Source: Myxococcus qinghaiensis
GTDB taxonomy: Bacteria > Myxococcota > Myxococcia > Myxococcales > Myxococcaceae
Length of the DNA: 64,000 nt
Direction: 5' to 3'
NCBI RefSeq assembly: GCF_024198215.1
Contig: NZ_JAKCFA010000036.1
Location: 1 to 64,000 of the forward strand
Shown: in pieces, positions 35,481-44,995 of the stretch
Layout: every line of letters starts with the position of its first letter
Numbering within the stretch: position 1 is the first letter of the stretch
Translations under genes and position numbers: made by a program
The notes under the pieces: generated by a model
Databases searched by the model: none
What the model saw: only the letters and a program-made list of their open reading frames with translations
Told to the model about the DNA's origin: nothing

Positions 35481-35653
35481 GGGCGCGCAGTCTGGCATGC
35501 ACGGACGGGGGCGTCTCGGCTGGTTGACGTGCGCGAGGGCCGGGGGCTTCGTGGCTTGCGAGGCTTTCCGCGCGAGGGGTGCTCAGCCAGTCACAGGAGG
35601 TTTCGCGCGGGGGATGGGCTGGCGCGATGCGCCACGGCTCTCACGCACGCAAG

Positions 35654-36016
35654 TCAGGGCGCGCCGGCACAGGCCTGCCGCTCGGGCCCACAGGCCGCGT
35701 CGATGCGCGCCGTGTCCATGGGTTGGCACTGGTTGGAGAGTGACGCGTGCTGCACCTCCATCCGGATGCGCATGCACCGCACGCAGCCGGCCTTCGCGCC
35801 CGAGCCCGCGTTCAGCACCGGCTCCACCTGTTTGTAGCGCTCATAGACCTCGGTGGTGCAGACCGCCTGGGCGCGCGTGTCTCCCAGGCACGCCACCGAG
35901 TGGGCACACTGCGCGGTGGCGGCGCGACCGGCCCACTCGTCATAGGAGGGCTCCGAGACGGCATCATCGCCACAACCGAGCCACGCCAGGGACATCGCGA
36001 ACAGAAGCCAACGCAT
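35654..36016 (-). CDS. Small Cys-rich lipoprotein
   Basis: A 120-residue protein from ATG 36016. A lipoprotein signal (MRWLLFAMSLAWLGCGDD) is followed by a domain with eight Cys (CAHSVACLGDTRAQAVC, GCVRCMRIRMEV, NQCQP, DAACGPERQAC). The pattern suggests several disulfides and a compact helical fold. Such small disulfide-bonded lipoproteins are frequent in myxobacteria and mostly uncharacterised. It lies 56 bp downstream of the Kelch gene on the same strand and may share its transcript. Confidence 0.78.
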   Translation of the reverse strand: MRWLLFAMSLAWLGCGDDAVSEPSYDEWAGRAATAQCAHSVACLGDTRAQAVCTTEVYERYKQVEPVLNAGSGAKAGCVRCMRIRMEVQHASLSNQCQPMDTARIDAACGPERQACAGAP

Positions 36017-36072
36017 GGCCGCATTTGAGCGAGAATCGGCGGGACTGTCACCCGCGTCACGGCCGGCACCGC

Positions 36073-37323
36073 TCAGCGCTGCGTCAGTCCCCCGGCGCGG
36101 CACTGCTGGGCATCACAGCCCTCCACGACGCAGGGTGAGCACTCGAGCATCCCACCGCAGCCATCCGGCACCGCGCCGCACGCGTCCTCCCGCGACTCGC
36201 ACGTCGCCGGGACGCAGCCCGTGGACAGGTATTTCTCGCTCGAGTCGAGCATGCCCGCTGCCTCGTTGGCACCGCCCACCAGCAGCACCGAGCCGTCGCG
36301 CAGCGTCAGCGCGCCCGGCAGGCCCCGAGGCTCCGTCAGCGTGGGAGCGGACACCCAGTGGCCCGTCATCGGGTCAAAGCGCTCCACCGACGCGAGCGCG
36401 CCCGACGTGAAGTGCTCGCCGCCCAGCACCAGCACCTGGCCCTCTGGCGTCACCACCGCGGCATGGTGCTCGCGCGGCACCGACGGCGCCGCCACCAGCG
36501 TCCACTGGCCCGTCAGCGCGTCGTACACCTCCGCCGTGCTCGACGCGCGCGCGGTACCGCCGCCCACCACCAGCACGCGCCCGTCCGGCAGCAACGTCAC
36601 GGTGTGCCCCTGTCGATGCGTCCCCGCCGCGCCACCCGCGAAGCCCGCCTTCTCCCAGCGGCCGGTGGCCACGTCGTACAGCTCCGCCTGCAGGCCACTC
36701 ACGAAGAGCGCCTTGCCCGTGGCCAGCATCACCGCCGAACCCGCGCCACCACGCACGAAGCCCGGTGGCATCGCGGGGGACCACGTGTTCGTCACGGGGT
36801 CGAACAGCTCGGCCGAGCGCAGCGGCCTGCGGTCCGCGTCAGTGCCGCCCGCCACCAGCACGCGGCCATCGGGGAGCAGCACCGCGGCCGGATCATTCCG
36901 GGCCTCGGCCATGGGAGCCACCTGCGTCCAGGCGCCCACCGTCGGCACATACACCTCCGCGTCCGCGAGCGCGCCCGGCGCCACCACCTGAGTGCCGCCG
37001 AGCACCAGCACGCGCCCATCCAACAGCCGCACCGCCGCGTGGTTGCGACGCGCCTTGTGCATGGAACCCGTGAGGTTCCACATGCCCGTCTCGGGCTCGA
37101 ACACCTCGCAGCTCGTCAGGGTGCGCTGACCATCATGGCCTCCGGCGGCGAGCACGCGCCCGTCCTCCAGCGTGACGAAGGGCAGCAGCTTGCGCGGCGT
37201 CGTCAGCCTCAGGGGCTCGACGCTCGTGTCCAGCGCGCCCCCGTCCGCGCGCGGACCGGAGTTGCACGAGAACACGAGCGCGAAGAACGCCACGCCGAGA
37301 AATGAGGTCTGGACACGTCGCAT
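36073..37323 (-). CDS. Kelch-repeat lipoprotein
   Basis: A 416-residue protein read from ATG 37323 (GGAG upstream; GTG 37332 possible). The signal sequence ends in a Cys (FLGVAFFALVFSC), so lipidation is likely. Six to seven Kelch motifs follow (LEDGRVLAAGGHD, LLDGRVLVLGGTQ, LPDGRVLVAGGTD, LATGKALFVSGL, LLPDGRVLVVGGG, TPEGQVLVLGGEH, LRDGSVLLVGGAN) and should close a beta-propeller. The C-terminal ~45 residues are Cys-rich (CVPATCESREDACGAVPDGCGGMLECSPC). Repeat units of this kind are common on myxobacterial surfaces and bind proteins or glycans. No catalytic motif was seen. Confidence 0.9.
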   Translation of the reverse strand: MRRVQTSFLGVAFFALVFSCNSGPRADGGALDTSVEPLRLTTPRKLLPFVTLEDGRVLAAGGHDGQRTLTSCEVFEPETGMWNLTGSMHKARRNHAAVRLLDGRVLVLGGTQVVAPGALADAEVYVPTVGAWTQVAPMAEARNDPAAVLLPDGRVLVAGGTDADRRPLRSAELFDPVTNTWSPAMPPGFVRGGAGSAVMLATGKALFVSGLQAELYDVATGRWEKAGFAGGAAGTHRQGHTVTLLPDGRVLVVGGGTARASSTAEVYDALTGQWTLVAAPSVPREHHAAVVTPEGQVLVLGGEHFTSGALASVERFDPMTGHWVSAPTLTEPRGLPGALTLRDGSVLLVGGANEAAGMLDSSEKYLSTGCVPATCESREDACGAVPDGCGGMLECSPCVVEGCDAQQCRAGGLTQR

Positions 37324-37494
37324 GAGCTCCACTCGCCTCGCTGGTCGGAGGGAGCCCGTGTAGCCTGACGGTCTGACATTCCTGGGATGTCCGACCTGAG
37401 TGATTCCGGACGCTTGAGCTGCGTACCGGGTCGGAAATCCCCCACTCGCGCGGAGCCCGCACCGGCGCCGCCGAATCCTCGGGACGAGGGGTGC

Positions 37495-37821
37495 TCAGTG
37501 GCGCACGGAGTCCTCGTCCGACAGGGTGGAGTCGTTCACCGGCTCGGTGTCCATGCCGCGCGAGTGGCGGGGAGGCAGCGCGCCGCCATCGTCATCCACC
37601 TCCAGCGTCAGCAGCGGGTGGTCGGCGCGGGACAGGTGGACCTCGTCGCCGCTGACATGGTCCACGTCGCTGAACTCCACCAGGTAGTCGTGGCGGGGAA
37701 TGGGGACCAGGCCCTGCTCCAGCTCGAAGTGGATGTCACCGACAGCGGCGACCCGGCCCACCTCGCGGCCGTTGGAGTCCTTCACCGTCATTCCCTCGCG
37801 CACCTCGCCGGACTGAATCAT
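37495..37821 (-). CDS. PRC-barrel-like / DUF2171-type small protein
   Basis: A 108-residue protein from ATG 37821 with GAGGAGG upstream. It begins IQSGEVREGMTVKDSNGREVGRVAAVGDIHFELEQGLVPIPRHDYLVEFSDVDHVSGDEVHLS. The MxVxDxxGxxVGxV opening followed by short strands is shared with DUF2171 and PRC-barrel domains, often found in small cytoplasmic proteins of unknown role. The last 30 residues are acidic and probably flexible. It is divergent from the short helical gene at 38025, with a 203-bp gap. Confidence 0.8.
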   Translation of the reverse strand: MIQSGEVREGMTVKDSNGREVGRVAAVGDIHFELEQGLVPIPRHDYLVEFSDVDHVSGDEVHLSRADHPLLTLEVDDDGGALPPRHSRGMDTEPVNDSTLSDEDSVRH

Positions 37822-38024
37822 CACGACCTCCTCGCGGCTGCATGACGCCCGGAGCACCCGGGCCCTCGTCAGGAAGAACCTGCGGGCTTGGCGCGCGTGA
37901 CGACAGTCCGACGGAGCAGGCAGGGAAGCGCTCGTCGTCCTGGCGCGGGCGAAGGGAGGCGCTGGGGCGGGTGGGCGGCTTGAGCGGAGTGGAGTGCCTA
38001 ACATTCGCGACAGGAGGTGGCCGC

Positions 38025-38222
38025 ATGTTGCTGGAACTGTCCGCGGAGGAAGCCCGCGAGCTGAAGCAGGCGCTGGACACGGCGTTGCTCGAGCTGCTGA
38101 CCGAGATTTCCCACACGGACCAGCGCGCGTACCGCGACTTGCTGCGTGAGCGGTATGACAAGCTGGACCATCTCAACCGGCGCCTGGAGATGTCGCTGGA
38201 GGGCAGTCAGGTCTACGCCTGA
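38025..38222 (+). CDS. Short helical protein, 65 residues
   Basis: A small reading frame with an excellent ribosome-binding site (AGGAGG, seven bases before ATG 38025). The product MLLELSAEEARELKQALDTALL..., LTEISHTDQRAYRDLLRERYDKLDHLNRRL is almost wholly alpha-helical and heptad-like. Similar small ORFs with this L-x-A-x-E-x-L-x-x-x-L start occur across myxobacteria with unknown function. It has no membrane segment and is probably a cytoplasmic helical hairpin. Confidence 0.8.
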   Translation: MLLELSAEEARELKQALDTALLELLTEISHTDQRAYRDLLRERYDKLDHLNRRLEMSLEGSQVYA

Positions 38223-38371
38223 GGTGGGGCTCGCGCATCGTCTGGGAGGACGGGGCGAGGGAGCCGGGCGCCGGGGTGGCGGCTCGCGAGGCGGGCGCGC
38301 GTGAGGCGGGGCGTGGTGTGCGAGCACGCGTGTACGCACCTTCTTCCGCGAGCACCGACGGAGGCCGCGCC

Positions 38372-38883
38372 ATGATTCCGGAGAACATCATCCAGTACCT
38401 GGAGGGACACAACGTCCCCTTCGACCGCAGGCCCCACCTGCGCGCCATCACCGCGCAGGCGCTCGCGGCGTCACTGCACGTCAGCGGCTTCCAGGTGGCC
38501 AAGTCGGTCATCTTCCGCTCGGATGACTCGCTGTGGATTTGCGTGGTGAGCGCGCCGGACTCAGTGAACCTGGACCGGCTCGCGGAGGTGACGGGCGCGA
38601 AGAACCTGCGGCTCGCGGAGGAGTCGGAGTTCGCCCCGCTCTTCCCCGAGTGCGAGGTCGGCGCGGAGCCGCCCTTCGGCAGGCTCTACGGAGTCCCGGT
38701 GGTGGTGGATGAACACCTGCGCCACGCGGAGCGACTGCTGTTCCGCGCGGGCTCCCACGCCGAGGCCCTGGAGATGCGCTACGCGGACTTCGAGAACCTG
38801 GAGGCCCCCTTCACGGGACTCATCGTCCATGACCGCCAGCGCGAGCAGCTGCGCATCGAGAACGACAGCTTCTCGCTGCAGCC

Positions 38884-38887
<4 letters not shown>
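38372..38887 (+). CDS. Aminoacyl-tRNA deacylase (YbaK/ProX family)
   Basis: A 171-residue protein from ATG 38372 (GGAGG upstream). It covers one YbaK/aa-tRNA-deacylase domain: MIPENIIQYLEGHNVPFDRRPH at the start, TAQALAASLHVSGFQVAKSVIFR with the conserved Lys, and NLRLAEESEF...FPECEVGAEPPFGRLYGVPVVVDEHL, in which the GxxPPFG loop is the family signature. These enzymes hydrolyse mischarged tRNA or related adducts. Length and motifs fit a stand-alone trans-editing enzyme. Its stop codon is inside the CTAG shared with the convergent ABC ATPase gene. Confidence 0.92.
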
Positions 38888-39903
<1,016 letters not shown>

Positions 39904-40293
39904 GCGGCTACGCCTCCCCGGAGCCCGAGCCTCGGGCCCACCACGCGCGGGTTCTCTCCATCGAAGCTGTCTCTCGGATGATGCGCATGGCAACAGACAA
40001 CCCCCACGCCGCCGGGCACGGCAAGCACCATGTCACGCCGCCGTGCACCCGCTGACAACCCGCGCCTGCAGCGCCACCGTCGATGACGAAGGCGGAGCCC
40101 GTCCGCCAGGGAGGGTCGTCGGAGGAAAGCCGCAGCACAGCGTCCGCCTCACAAGCGCCGCCGCATGACGCACCTGCCCAATCCCTGGCGTGAGCAGGAT
40201 TATCGTCATGCAAGGGGTTGAGCATCTCAGGACACCTGACCCAGACTCGCCGCGCGCAACCCCTTGCGCCCCTCCCCCACGAAGAGGCCTCTG

Positions 40294-41364
40294 ATGCGAA
40301 GCCCTCTGTTGCGGTCACCTCGATTCTGGCTGTTGAGCGCGGCGGTGGTCCTCGGAGGTCTGGGTTGTGGTGAGAGCGACGTGGGCTTGGGGTCCCCTGA
40401 CTTCGCTTCGTCTCCCCGCGCGCTGGTCTCCCGCAATGATGTGGTGGCCGCGGGCGACGGACACATGCTGAGGCTGGGCCTCCTTGGCACCGTCGGGGCC
40501 TCGGGCTTCAATGCCGTGGGCCAGCTCGGGGACGGCACCCTCGTCGACCGGAGCACCGCGGTCCTCGTCCCAGGGCTCTCCGGGGTGGTGTCCATCGCCG
40601 CGGGCGCGCATCACTCCCTCGCGCTGCGCTCCGACGGCGTCCTCTGGGCCTGGGGCTTCAATGCCTTGCGCCAGCTCGGAGACGGCACGAGCACCGACCG
40701 CGCCTCGCCCGTCCCCGTGTTCGCGCCGGTGATGGGAATCGCGGCGGGCTACCTCCACTCCCTCGCCGTGCGTCCCGATGGCACCGTCTTCGTCTGGGGC
40801 GACGGATACTGGCGCGCGCCCGTCACGGGACTCACGCAGGTGGTGGACCTGGCCGCCGGAGAGGGCTTCTCGCTCGCCCTGCGCGCCGACGGCACCGTCT
40901 GGACCTGGCCCACCAGCACCACCACGGCCACCCAGGTCCCCCACCTCACCCAGGTGTCCATCATCGCCGCCGGAAGATGGCACTCCCTGGCCCTGCGCGC
41001 CGATGGCACCGTCTGGACCTGGGACGCCTCACGCCCGCTCACCCAGGTCACCGGCCTCTCCAACGTGGTCTCCATCGCCGGAGGCGAGGGCTACTCGCTG
41101 GCCACCCTCGCCGACGGCACCGTCTGGGGTTGGGGCGCCAATGGCTGCGGCCAGCTCGGGGACGGCACCACCACCGACCGCCTCACCCCTGTCCAGGCCG
41201 TTGGCCCCCGCTATGTCGTCGCCGTGGAGGGAGGCTGGCGCCACTCCGTCGCCCGGGCCTCGGATGGCACCCACTGGGTCTGGGGCTGCGATGACTGGGG
41301 TCAGCTCGGAGACGGCGCGAGCAACACAGCGCGTCATCTCCCCGTCCAGCTCCCCGCGTTCTAG
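40294..41364 (+). CDS. RCC1-repeat lipoprotein
   Basis: A 356-residue protein from ATG 40294 with a lipoprotein signal (RFWLLSAAVVLGGLGCGE). Seven RCC1 repeats follow, several with the full W-G-x-N-x-x-x-Q-L-G-D-G motif (WAWGFNALRQLGDGTSTDR, WGWGANGCGQLGDGTTTDR, WVWGCDDWGQLGDGA) and with VSIAAGAHHSLALRSDG as the intervening unit. A seven-bladed beta-propeller anchored to the membrane is expected. Repeat proteins of this type are widespread and diverse in myxobacteria and mediate protein contacts; no enzyme motif is present. Confidence 0.9.
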   Translation: MRSPLLRSPRFWLLSAAVVLGGLGCGESDVGLGSPDFASSPRALVSRNDVVAAGDGHMLRLGLLGTVGASGFNAVGQLGDGTLVDRSTAVLVPGLSGVVSIAAGAHHSLALRSDGVLWAWGFNALRQLGDGTSTDRASPVPVFAPVMGIAAGYLHSLAVRPDGTVFVWGDGYWRAPVTGLTQVVDLAAGEGFSLALRADGTVWTWPTSTTTATQVPHLTQVSIIAAGRWHSLALRADGTVWTWDASRPLTQVTGLSNVVSIAGGEGYSLATLADGTVWGWGANGCGQLGDGTTTDRLTPVQAVGPRYVVAVEGGWRHSVARASDGTHWVWGCDDWGQLGDGASNTARHLPVQLPAF

Positions 41365-41505
41365 GGCCACCCCCAACCACACGCACTCACAGTCAAAGCC
41401 ATACGGCCCGCGCAGGGGCCCATGGTAGCGTCCACCCACATCATCCAGGGCGAGGACTGCTCCACGCGGCCTCGCCCTTCCTGACGACCCGGGGGAAACA
41501 GTCAC

Positions 41506-41805
41506 ATGGCATCCGACACCATCACACTCATCAAGGGCCAGGGGCCCGTCGCGCTTCCGGAGAAGCCCCACCTGCGCGTGGCCAGCGGCAACTTCTGGCC
41601 CGAGGAAGTGGAAGCCAAGGGGGGGCGCGAGAAGCAGCTCACCGCCGGCCTCTTCATCATCGACACCCGCACGTCGCCCTCGAAGCAGGAGCATGTGCGC
41701 GTCCACGCGTCCCAGGTGGTGGAAGTGGACGGAGCCTCGCTCGAAATCCTCGAGGTCAGCGGCGCCGAGGGCACCGAGCCCGCCATCCACCTCAAGGTCC
41801 GCTGA
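41506..41805 (+). CDS. Small cytoplasmic protein, paralog of the lipoprotein at 42901
   Basis: A 99-residue protein without signal peptide (MASDTITLIKGQGPVALPEKPHLRVASGNFWPEE...). It shares a series of motifs with the lipoprotein on the other side of the protease gene: (V/L)A(S/T)GNFWPE, (A)GLFI(I/Y)D(T/S)R, (E/R)HVRVH, then QVVEVDG...LEILEV against QTVEAAG...FEVLEV. The fold should be beta-rich. Placement 109 bp before a calpain-like protease suggests a partner, inhibitor or regulator that stays in the cytoplasm, while its paralog is exported. No family name was recognised. Confidence 0.82.
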   Translation: MASDTITLIKGQGPVALPEKPHLRVASGNFWPEEVEAKGGREKQLTAGLFIIDTRTSPSKQEHVRVHASQVVEVDGASLEILEVSGAEGTEPAIHLKVR

Positions 41806-41914
41806 ACGCCGCACGGACAGTGCGGGCACGAAGCAACTTTTGCGCTGACATCGCGATAATCCAGACATGCACTACTGACGCCCTTGGGGGGGCGACAGTC
41901 CAAGGGGAACATCC

Positions 41915-42904
41915 ATGAGCTTCAAGATTGGGAATGAGGGGTCCCGCGTCACCCAGACCCTCCCGAAGGCCACCGAGACGGTCCAGCCGCAGGTCAAGAC
42001 GCAGGAGGCCCGTCAGCAGCAGCCCGAGTGGGCGAGCGCCCGGACGCAGGACGGCATGATGCCGCCCAGCCGCCGCGAGCAGTTCGCCGCCGCGCTGTTC
42101 GGCGCCACTCCGCAGACCAGCGGCGCGGAGAGCCCGAAGACGAAGGACCCGAAGGCGCTCGACACCAACGTCACCTACGGCCCGGTGAAGAACGGCAGCC
42201 TCTTCGAGGCGGGCACCGACGGCGTCAACGCGCACTGGAACGACGTGCAGCAGGGGCAGATTGGTGACTGCTACCTGATGACGTCCATGGGTGCGATTGC
42301 GCGCGCCAACCCGGCCCTCATCGAGAACATGGTCAAGGGCCCGGACGCGTCCGGCAACTACAACGTCACCTTCCAGGACAAGGGCAAGCCGGTGACCATC
42401 ACCGTCACCCCGGACCTGCCCCTGAACTCCAGCGGCAACCCGGCCTACGCCGCGACGCCCCAGGAGGGTGGCAAGGCGGAGCTGTGGCCGGCCCTCGTCG
42501 AGAAGGCCTATGCCCAGTGGAAGGGCGGCTACCCGAACATCGTCCATGGCAACAGCGCCAACGCGATGGAGGCCATCACCGGCAAGAAGAGCAGCAGCCT
42601 GGACGTCGGGGGCGCCACGCTGGCGGACCTGGAGAAGCGGCTGAACGCGGGCGAGGCCATCACCGCGGGCACGCACGACGACATCAAGTTCCTCGGCATC
42701 GACCTGCCGGACGGCACCGACAAGCCGCTCTACAAGAACGGCACGCTGGTGGCGGACCACGAGTACTTCGTCTCGGGCGTGGACACCAAGGCGGGCACGG
42801 TGACGCTGCGCAACCCGTGGGGCTCGGGCACGCTGGACATCGTTCTCACGGAGGCGCAGTTCCGTGAGTCCTTCCAGTACGCCAACACCAACCCGACGAA
42901 GTGA
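41915..42904 (+). CDS. Calpain-family (C2) cysteine protease
   Basis: A 329-residue protein from ATG 41915. Residues ~1-85 are Gln/Thr/Lys-rich and disordered-looking, with no signal peptide. The catalytic domain follows: QQGQIGDCYLMTSMGAIA with Cys119, ELWPALVEKAYAQWKGGY (a conserved calpain helix), DHEYFVSGVDTKAGTVTLRNPWG with His282 and Asn300. All three catalytic residues are present. Calpain-type proteases in bacteria are scattered and little studied. The frame overlaps the downstream lipoprotein gene by GTGA (42901-42904), a sign of coupled translation. Flanking paralogs suggest a controlled protease or secreted effector with matched binding proteins. How it is exported, if at all, is unclear. 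Confidence 0.92.
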   Translation: MSFKIGNEGSRVTQTLPKATETVQPQVKTQEARQQQPEWASARTQDGMMPPSRREQFAAALFGATPQTSGAESPKTKDPKALDTNVTYGPVKNGSLFEAGTDGVNAHWNDVQQGQIGDCYLMTSMGAIARANPALIENMVKGPDASGNYNVTFQDKGKPVTITVTPDLPLNSSGNPAYAATPQEGGKAELWPALVEKAYAQWKGGYPNIVHGNSANAMEAITGKKSSSLDVGGATLADLEKRLNAGEAITAGTHDDIKFLGIDLPDGTDKPLYKNGTLVADHEYFVSGVDTKAGTVTLRNPWGSGTLDIVLTEAQFRESFQYANTNPTK

Positions 42905-43305
42905 GTCGACGGGCGGCGGGCACGCGCGGGTGGACCGGACTGGCACTGGCCCTGGGGCTGGTGCTGTCCGGGTGCGCCCGTGAGACGCCCGCCGTGGCGC
43001 CCGCCTCGGCGGAGCAGCCCGGCACCTTCACGCTGACGAAGAACCACGGCCCGCTCCAGGTGACACCCCACCTGAGCCTGGCCACGGGCAACTTCTGGCC
43101 CGAGGACACGGATGCGGGCGTGCGCGGGTCCACCGCCGCCCTCTTCATCTACGACTCGCGAGTCGTTCCACCGGAGCAGCGGCACGTGCGCGTGCACGTG
43201 GGCCAGACGGTGGAAGCGGCCGGCGAGGTGTTCGAGGTCCTCGAGGTCATCGACCGCGGGGACGAGCAGCGCCTGCGCGTGAGGCTGCGTCCGCGTCAGC
43301 CCTAG
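42901..43305 (+). CDS. Lipoprotein paralog of the 99-residue protein, coupled to the calpain-like gene
   Basis: A 134-residue protein from GTG 42901, whose start overlaps the protease stop codon by four bases. It begins with a lipoprotein signal (GWTGLALALGLVLSGCARE), and the mature part repeats the motif series of the protein at 41506 (LATGNFWPED, AALFIYDSR, RHVRVHVGQTVEAAG, FEVLEV). So the operon encodes one cytoplasmic and one membrane-anchored copy of the same domain on either side of the protease. A guard or immunity function against the protease in two compartments is one reading; a substrate or chaperone role is another. Its stop is part of a CTAG shared with the convergent SDR gene. 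Confidence 0.85.
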   Translation: MSRRAAGTRGWTGLALALGLVLSGCARETPAVAPASAEQPGTFTLTKNHGPLQVTPHLSLATGNFWPEDTDAGVRGSTAALFIYDSRVVPPEQRHVRVHVGQTVEAAGEVFEVLEVIDRGDEQRLRVRLRPRQP

Positions 43306-44165
43306 ACGGAGCGGGCGGGCAGCGCGGGGGCTTCACGCGGCTTCAGCATCCCGGCGGCCATGCGCACGGTGAAGGCTCGCGGCGCGAAGCGCGGCAGGTT
43401 GGCCTGGAGCCAGTTGCGCCAGCCGGCGATGAGCGAGGCCTTCCCCTGCTCCAGTCCTCGGAGGCCCGCGAGGGCCACCTGCCCTGCCGTGGCCACCGCC
43501 CCCACCGCCACCTGGCGGGTGCCCACCACGTCGAAGAAGGCGGTCTCCACGGGCCCGGGGCACAGCGCGAGCACCCGCACGCCCCGCTCGCGGTTCTCCG
43601 CCCAGAGCGCTTCGGAGAAGGACAGGACGAACGCCTTCGTGGCGCCGTAGATGGCCATGTACGGCAGGGGTTGATACCCGGCGGTGGACGCCACGTTGAT
43701 GATGCCGCCGAGCCCCCGGGCGACCATGTCCGGCAGGAACAGGTGGCTGGCGTCCACGAGCGCGGTGACGTTGAGCATCACCTGCTCATGCTGTCGGGCC
43801 AGGGGAACGGCCTCGAAGGCGCCGTGGGTGGCGAAGCCCGCGTTGTTGATGAGCAGGTCCACGTGCAGGCCGCGCTCGCGGCACTGCGCATGGAGCTTGC
43901 GCGCGGCGCCCTCGTGACTGAGGTCCAGGCTCAGCACCTCCACCTGGACGGCGTGCTGCTTCACCAGCTCGGCGGCCAGGGCGCGCAGCTTGTCTTCCGA
44001 GCGGGCCACGAGGACCAGGTTCATCTTCCGCGCCGCGAGCAGGCGGGCGAAGGCCTCGCCGATGCCGGAGGACGCGCCGGTGATGAGCGCCCGGCGGCCC
44101 TGGTAGGGGAAGGGGCCCGAGGTGGGCGCGGGGGAGACAGTGGAGGATGTCGAAGCGGTGTGCAT
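43302..44165 (-). CDS. SDR family oxidoreductase
   Basis: A 287-residue short-chain dehydrogenase read from ATG 44165. It has ALITGASSGIGEAFA, LDLSHEGAA, NNAGFATHG, a catalytic Ser in NVASTAGYQP and YGATK as YxxxK, so it should be active. The long C-terminus (LQANLPRFAPRAFTVRMAAGMLKPREA) resembles that of the DltE/YqjQ-like group, which acts on lipids or ketones. It is divergent from a TetR gene with operator-like repeats between, so it is the probable target of that regulator. It may have a role in detoxification or lipid metabolism. Confidence 0.93.
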   Translation of the reverse strand: MHTASTSSTVSPAPTSGPFPYQGRRALITGASSGIGEAFARLLAARKMNLVLVARSEDKLRALAAELVKQHAVQVEVLSLDLSHEGAARKLHAQCRERGLHVDLLINNAGFATHGAFEAVPLARQHEQVMLNVTALVDASHLFLPDMVARGLGGIINVASTAGYQPLPYMAIYGATKAFVLSFSEALWAENRERGVRVLALCPGPVETAFFDVVGTRQVAVGAVATAGQVALAGLRGLEQGKASLIAGWRNWLQANLPRFAPRAFTVRMAAGMLKPREAPALPARSV

Positions 44166-44173
44166 GGGTCCAG

Positions 44174-44220
44174 AATGTGAGCTAGGACTCACGTTCGCAA
44201 CTCGCGTCGGTGCTCACATT
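44174..44220. promoter_or_regulatory. Operator repeats between the SDR and TetR genes
   Basis: AAtGTGAG-N6-CTCACgTT (44174-44195) is an almost perfect 22-bp palindrome. A further half-site GCTCACATT (44212-44220) is the exact complement of the first arm. The repeats lie in the 71-bp divergent spacer, overlapping the expected promoters of both genes, as with TetR autorepression. Confidence 0.7.
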
Positions 44221-44236
44221 TGAAGGAGGAAGGGTC

Positions 44237-44938
44237 ATGCCACGCCGTCCCCCCGTTTCCCGTCGGAGGAAGCCCCATCAGGACCGGGCGCAGGCCACGT
44301 GTGACGCCATTCTCACGGCGGCTGCTCGCGTTCTCGTCAAGAATGGCTATGAGGCCGCGAGCACCAATCGCATCGCCAGCGAGGCCGGGGTGAGCATCGG
44401 GTCGCTCTACCAATACTTCCCGAGCAAGGAGGGTCTGGTGATGGCGGTGATGGAGCGGCATCGCACGCGCTCGCTCGAGGGCTTCGAGGCGGAGCTGGTG
44501 CGACTCGCGAGCCAGCCATTGCCCCAGGCGATTCGGGCGCTGGTCCGCCAGCTGCTGACCACGAAGCTGGAGAACCCCCGACTGCACCAGGTGTTGCATG
44601 AGCTGGTGCCGAGGATGCGGCAGTTGGGACAGGTGGACCCGCACGAGCAGCGGCTGTTCCGCCTGGTGCGCGCCTTCCTGGCGCCGAGAGTCGCGGCGCT
44701 GCGTCCCAGGGACCTCGACATGGCGGTCTTCATCCTGGTGCACTCGGTGGAGACGCTGTGCATCAAGGCGGTGTCGGACCGGCCGGACTATCTGACGAAC
44801 GAGACCTTCCTCGACGAGCTGTGCGCGCTGATGCAGGGATATCTCCAGCCAGTGGGGGAGTCCGTGCGGCCCGCGCCGAAGCGGGCGACGGGACGGGGGA
44901 GAAGCCCGGCCTCGCGGGAAATCTCCCCGCGCTCTTGA
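44237..44938 (+). CDS. TetR/AcrR family transcriptional regulator
   Basis: A 233-residue protein from ATG 44237 (GGAGGAAGG upstream). The N-terminal HTH is classical: AILTAAARVLVKNGYEAASTNRIASEAGVSIGSLYQYFPSKEGLVMAVMERH. The C-terminal helical ligand domain is of the TetR_C type (LVRQLLTTKLENPRLHQVLHELVPRM). It should bind the inverted repeats at 44174-44220 as a dimer and control itself and the divergent SDR gene. The inducer is unknown. A basic tail (RPAPKRATGRGRSPASRE) is unusual in length. Confidence 0.94.
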   Translation: MPRRPPVSRRRKPHQDRAQATCDAILTAAARVLVKNGYEAASTNRIASEAGVSIGSLYQYFPSKEGLVMAVMERHRTRSLEGFEAELVRLASQPLPQAIRALVRQLLTTKLENPRLHQVLHELVPRMRQLGQVDPHEQRLFRLVRAFLAPRVAALRPRDLDMAVFILVHSVETLCIKAVSDRPDYLTNETFLDELCALMQGYLQPVGESVRPAPKRATGRGRSPASREISPRS

Positions 44939-44995
44939 ATATCCTGGGCGCGCCTTCGTCCGTCGCACACCCCCGCTTTATTGGAGCTGCCCCGC

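Noticed and set aside
39904..40293. Possible small genes in the 390-bp spacer between the ABC ATPase and RCC1 genes
   Set aside because: Open frames there lack ribosome-binding sites and show no consistent third-position bias.
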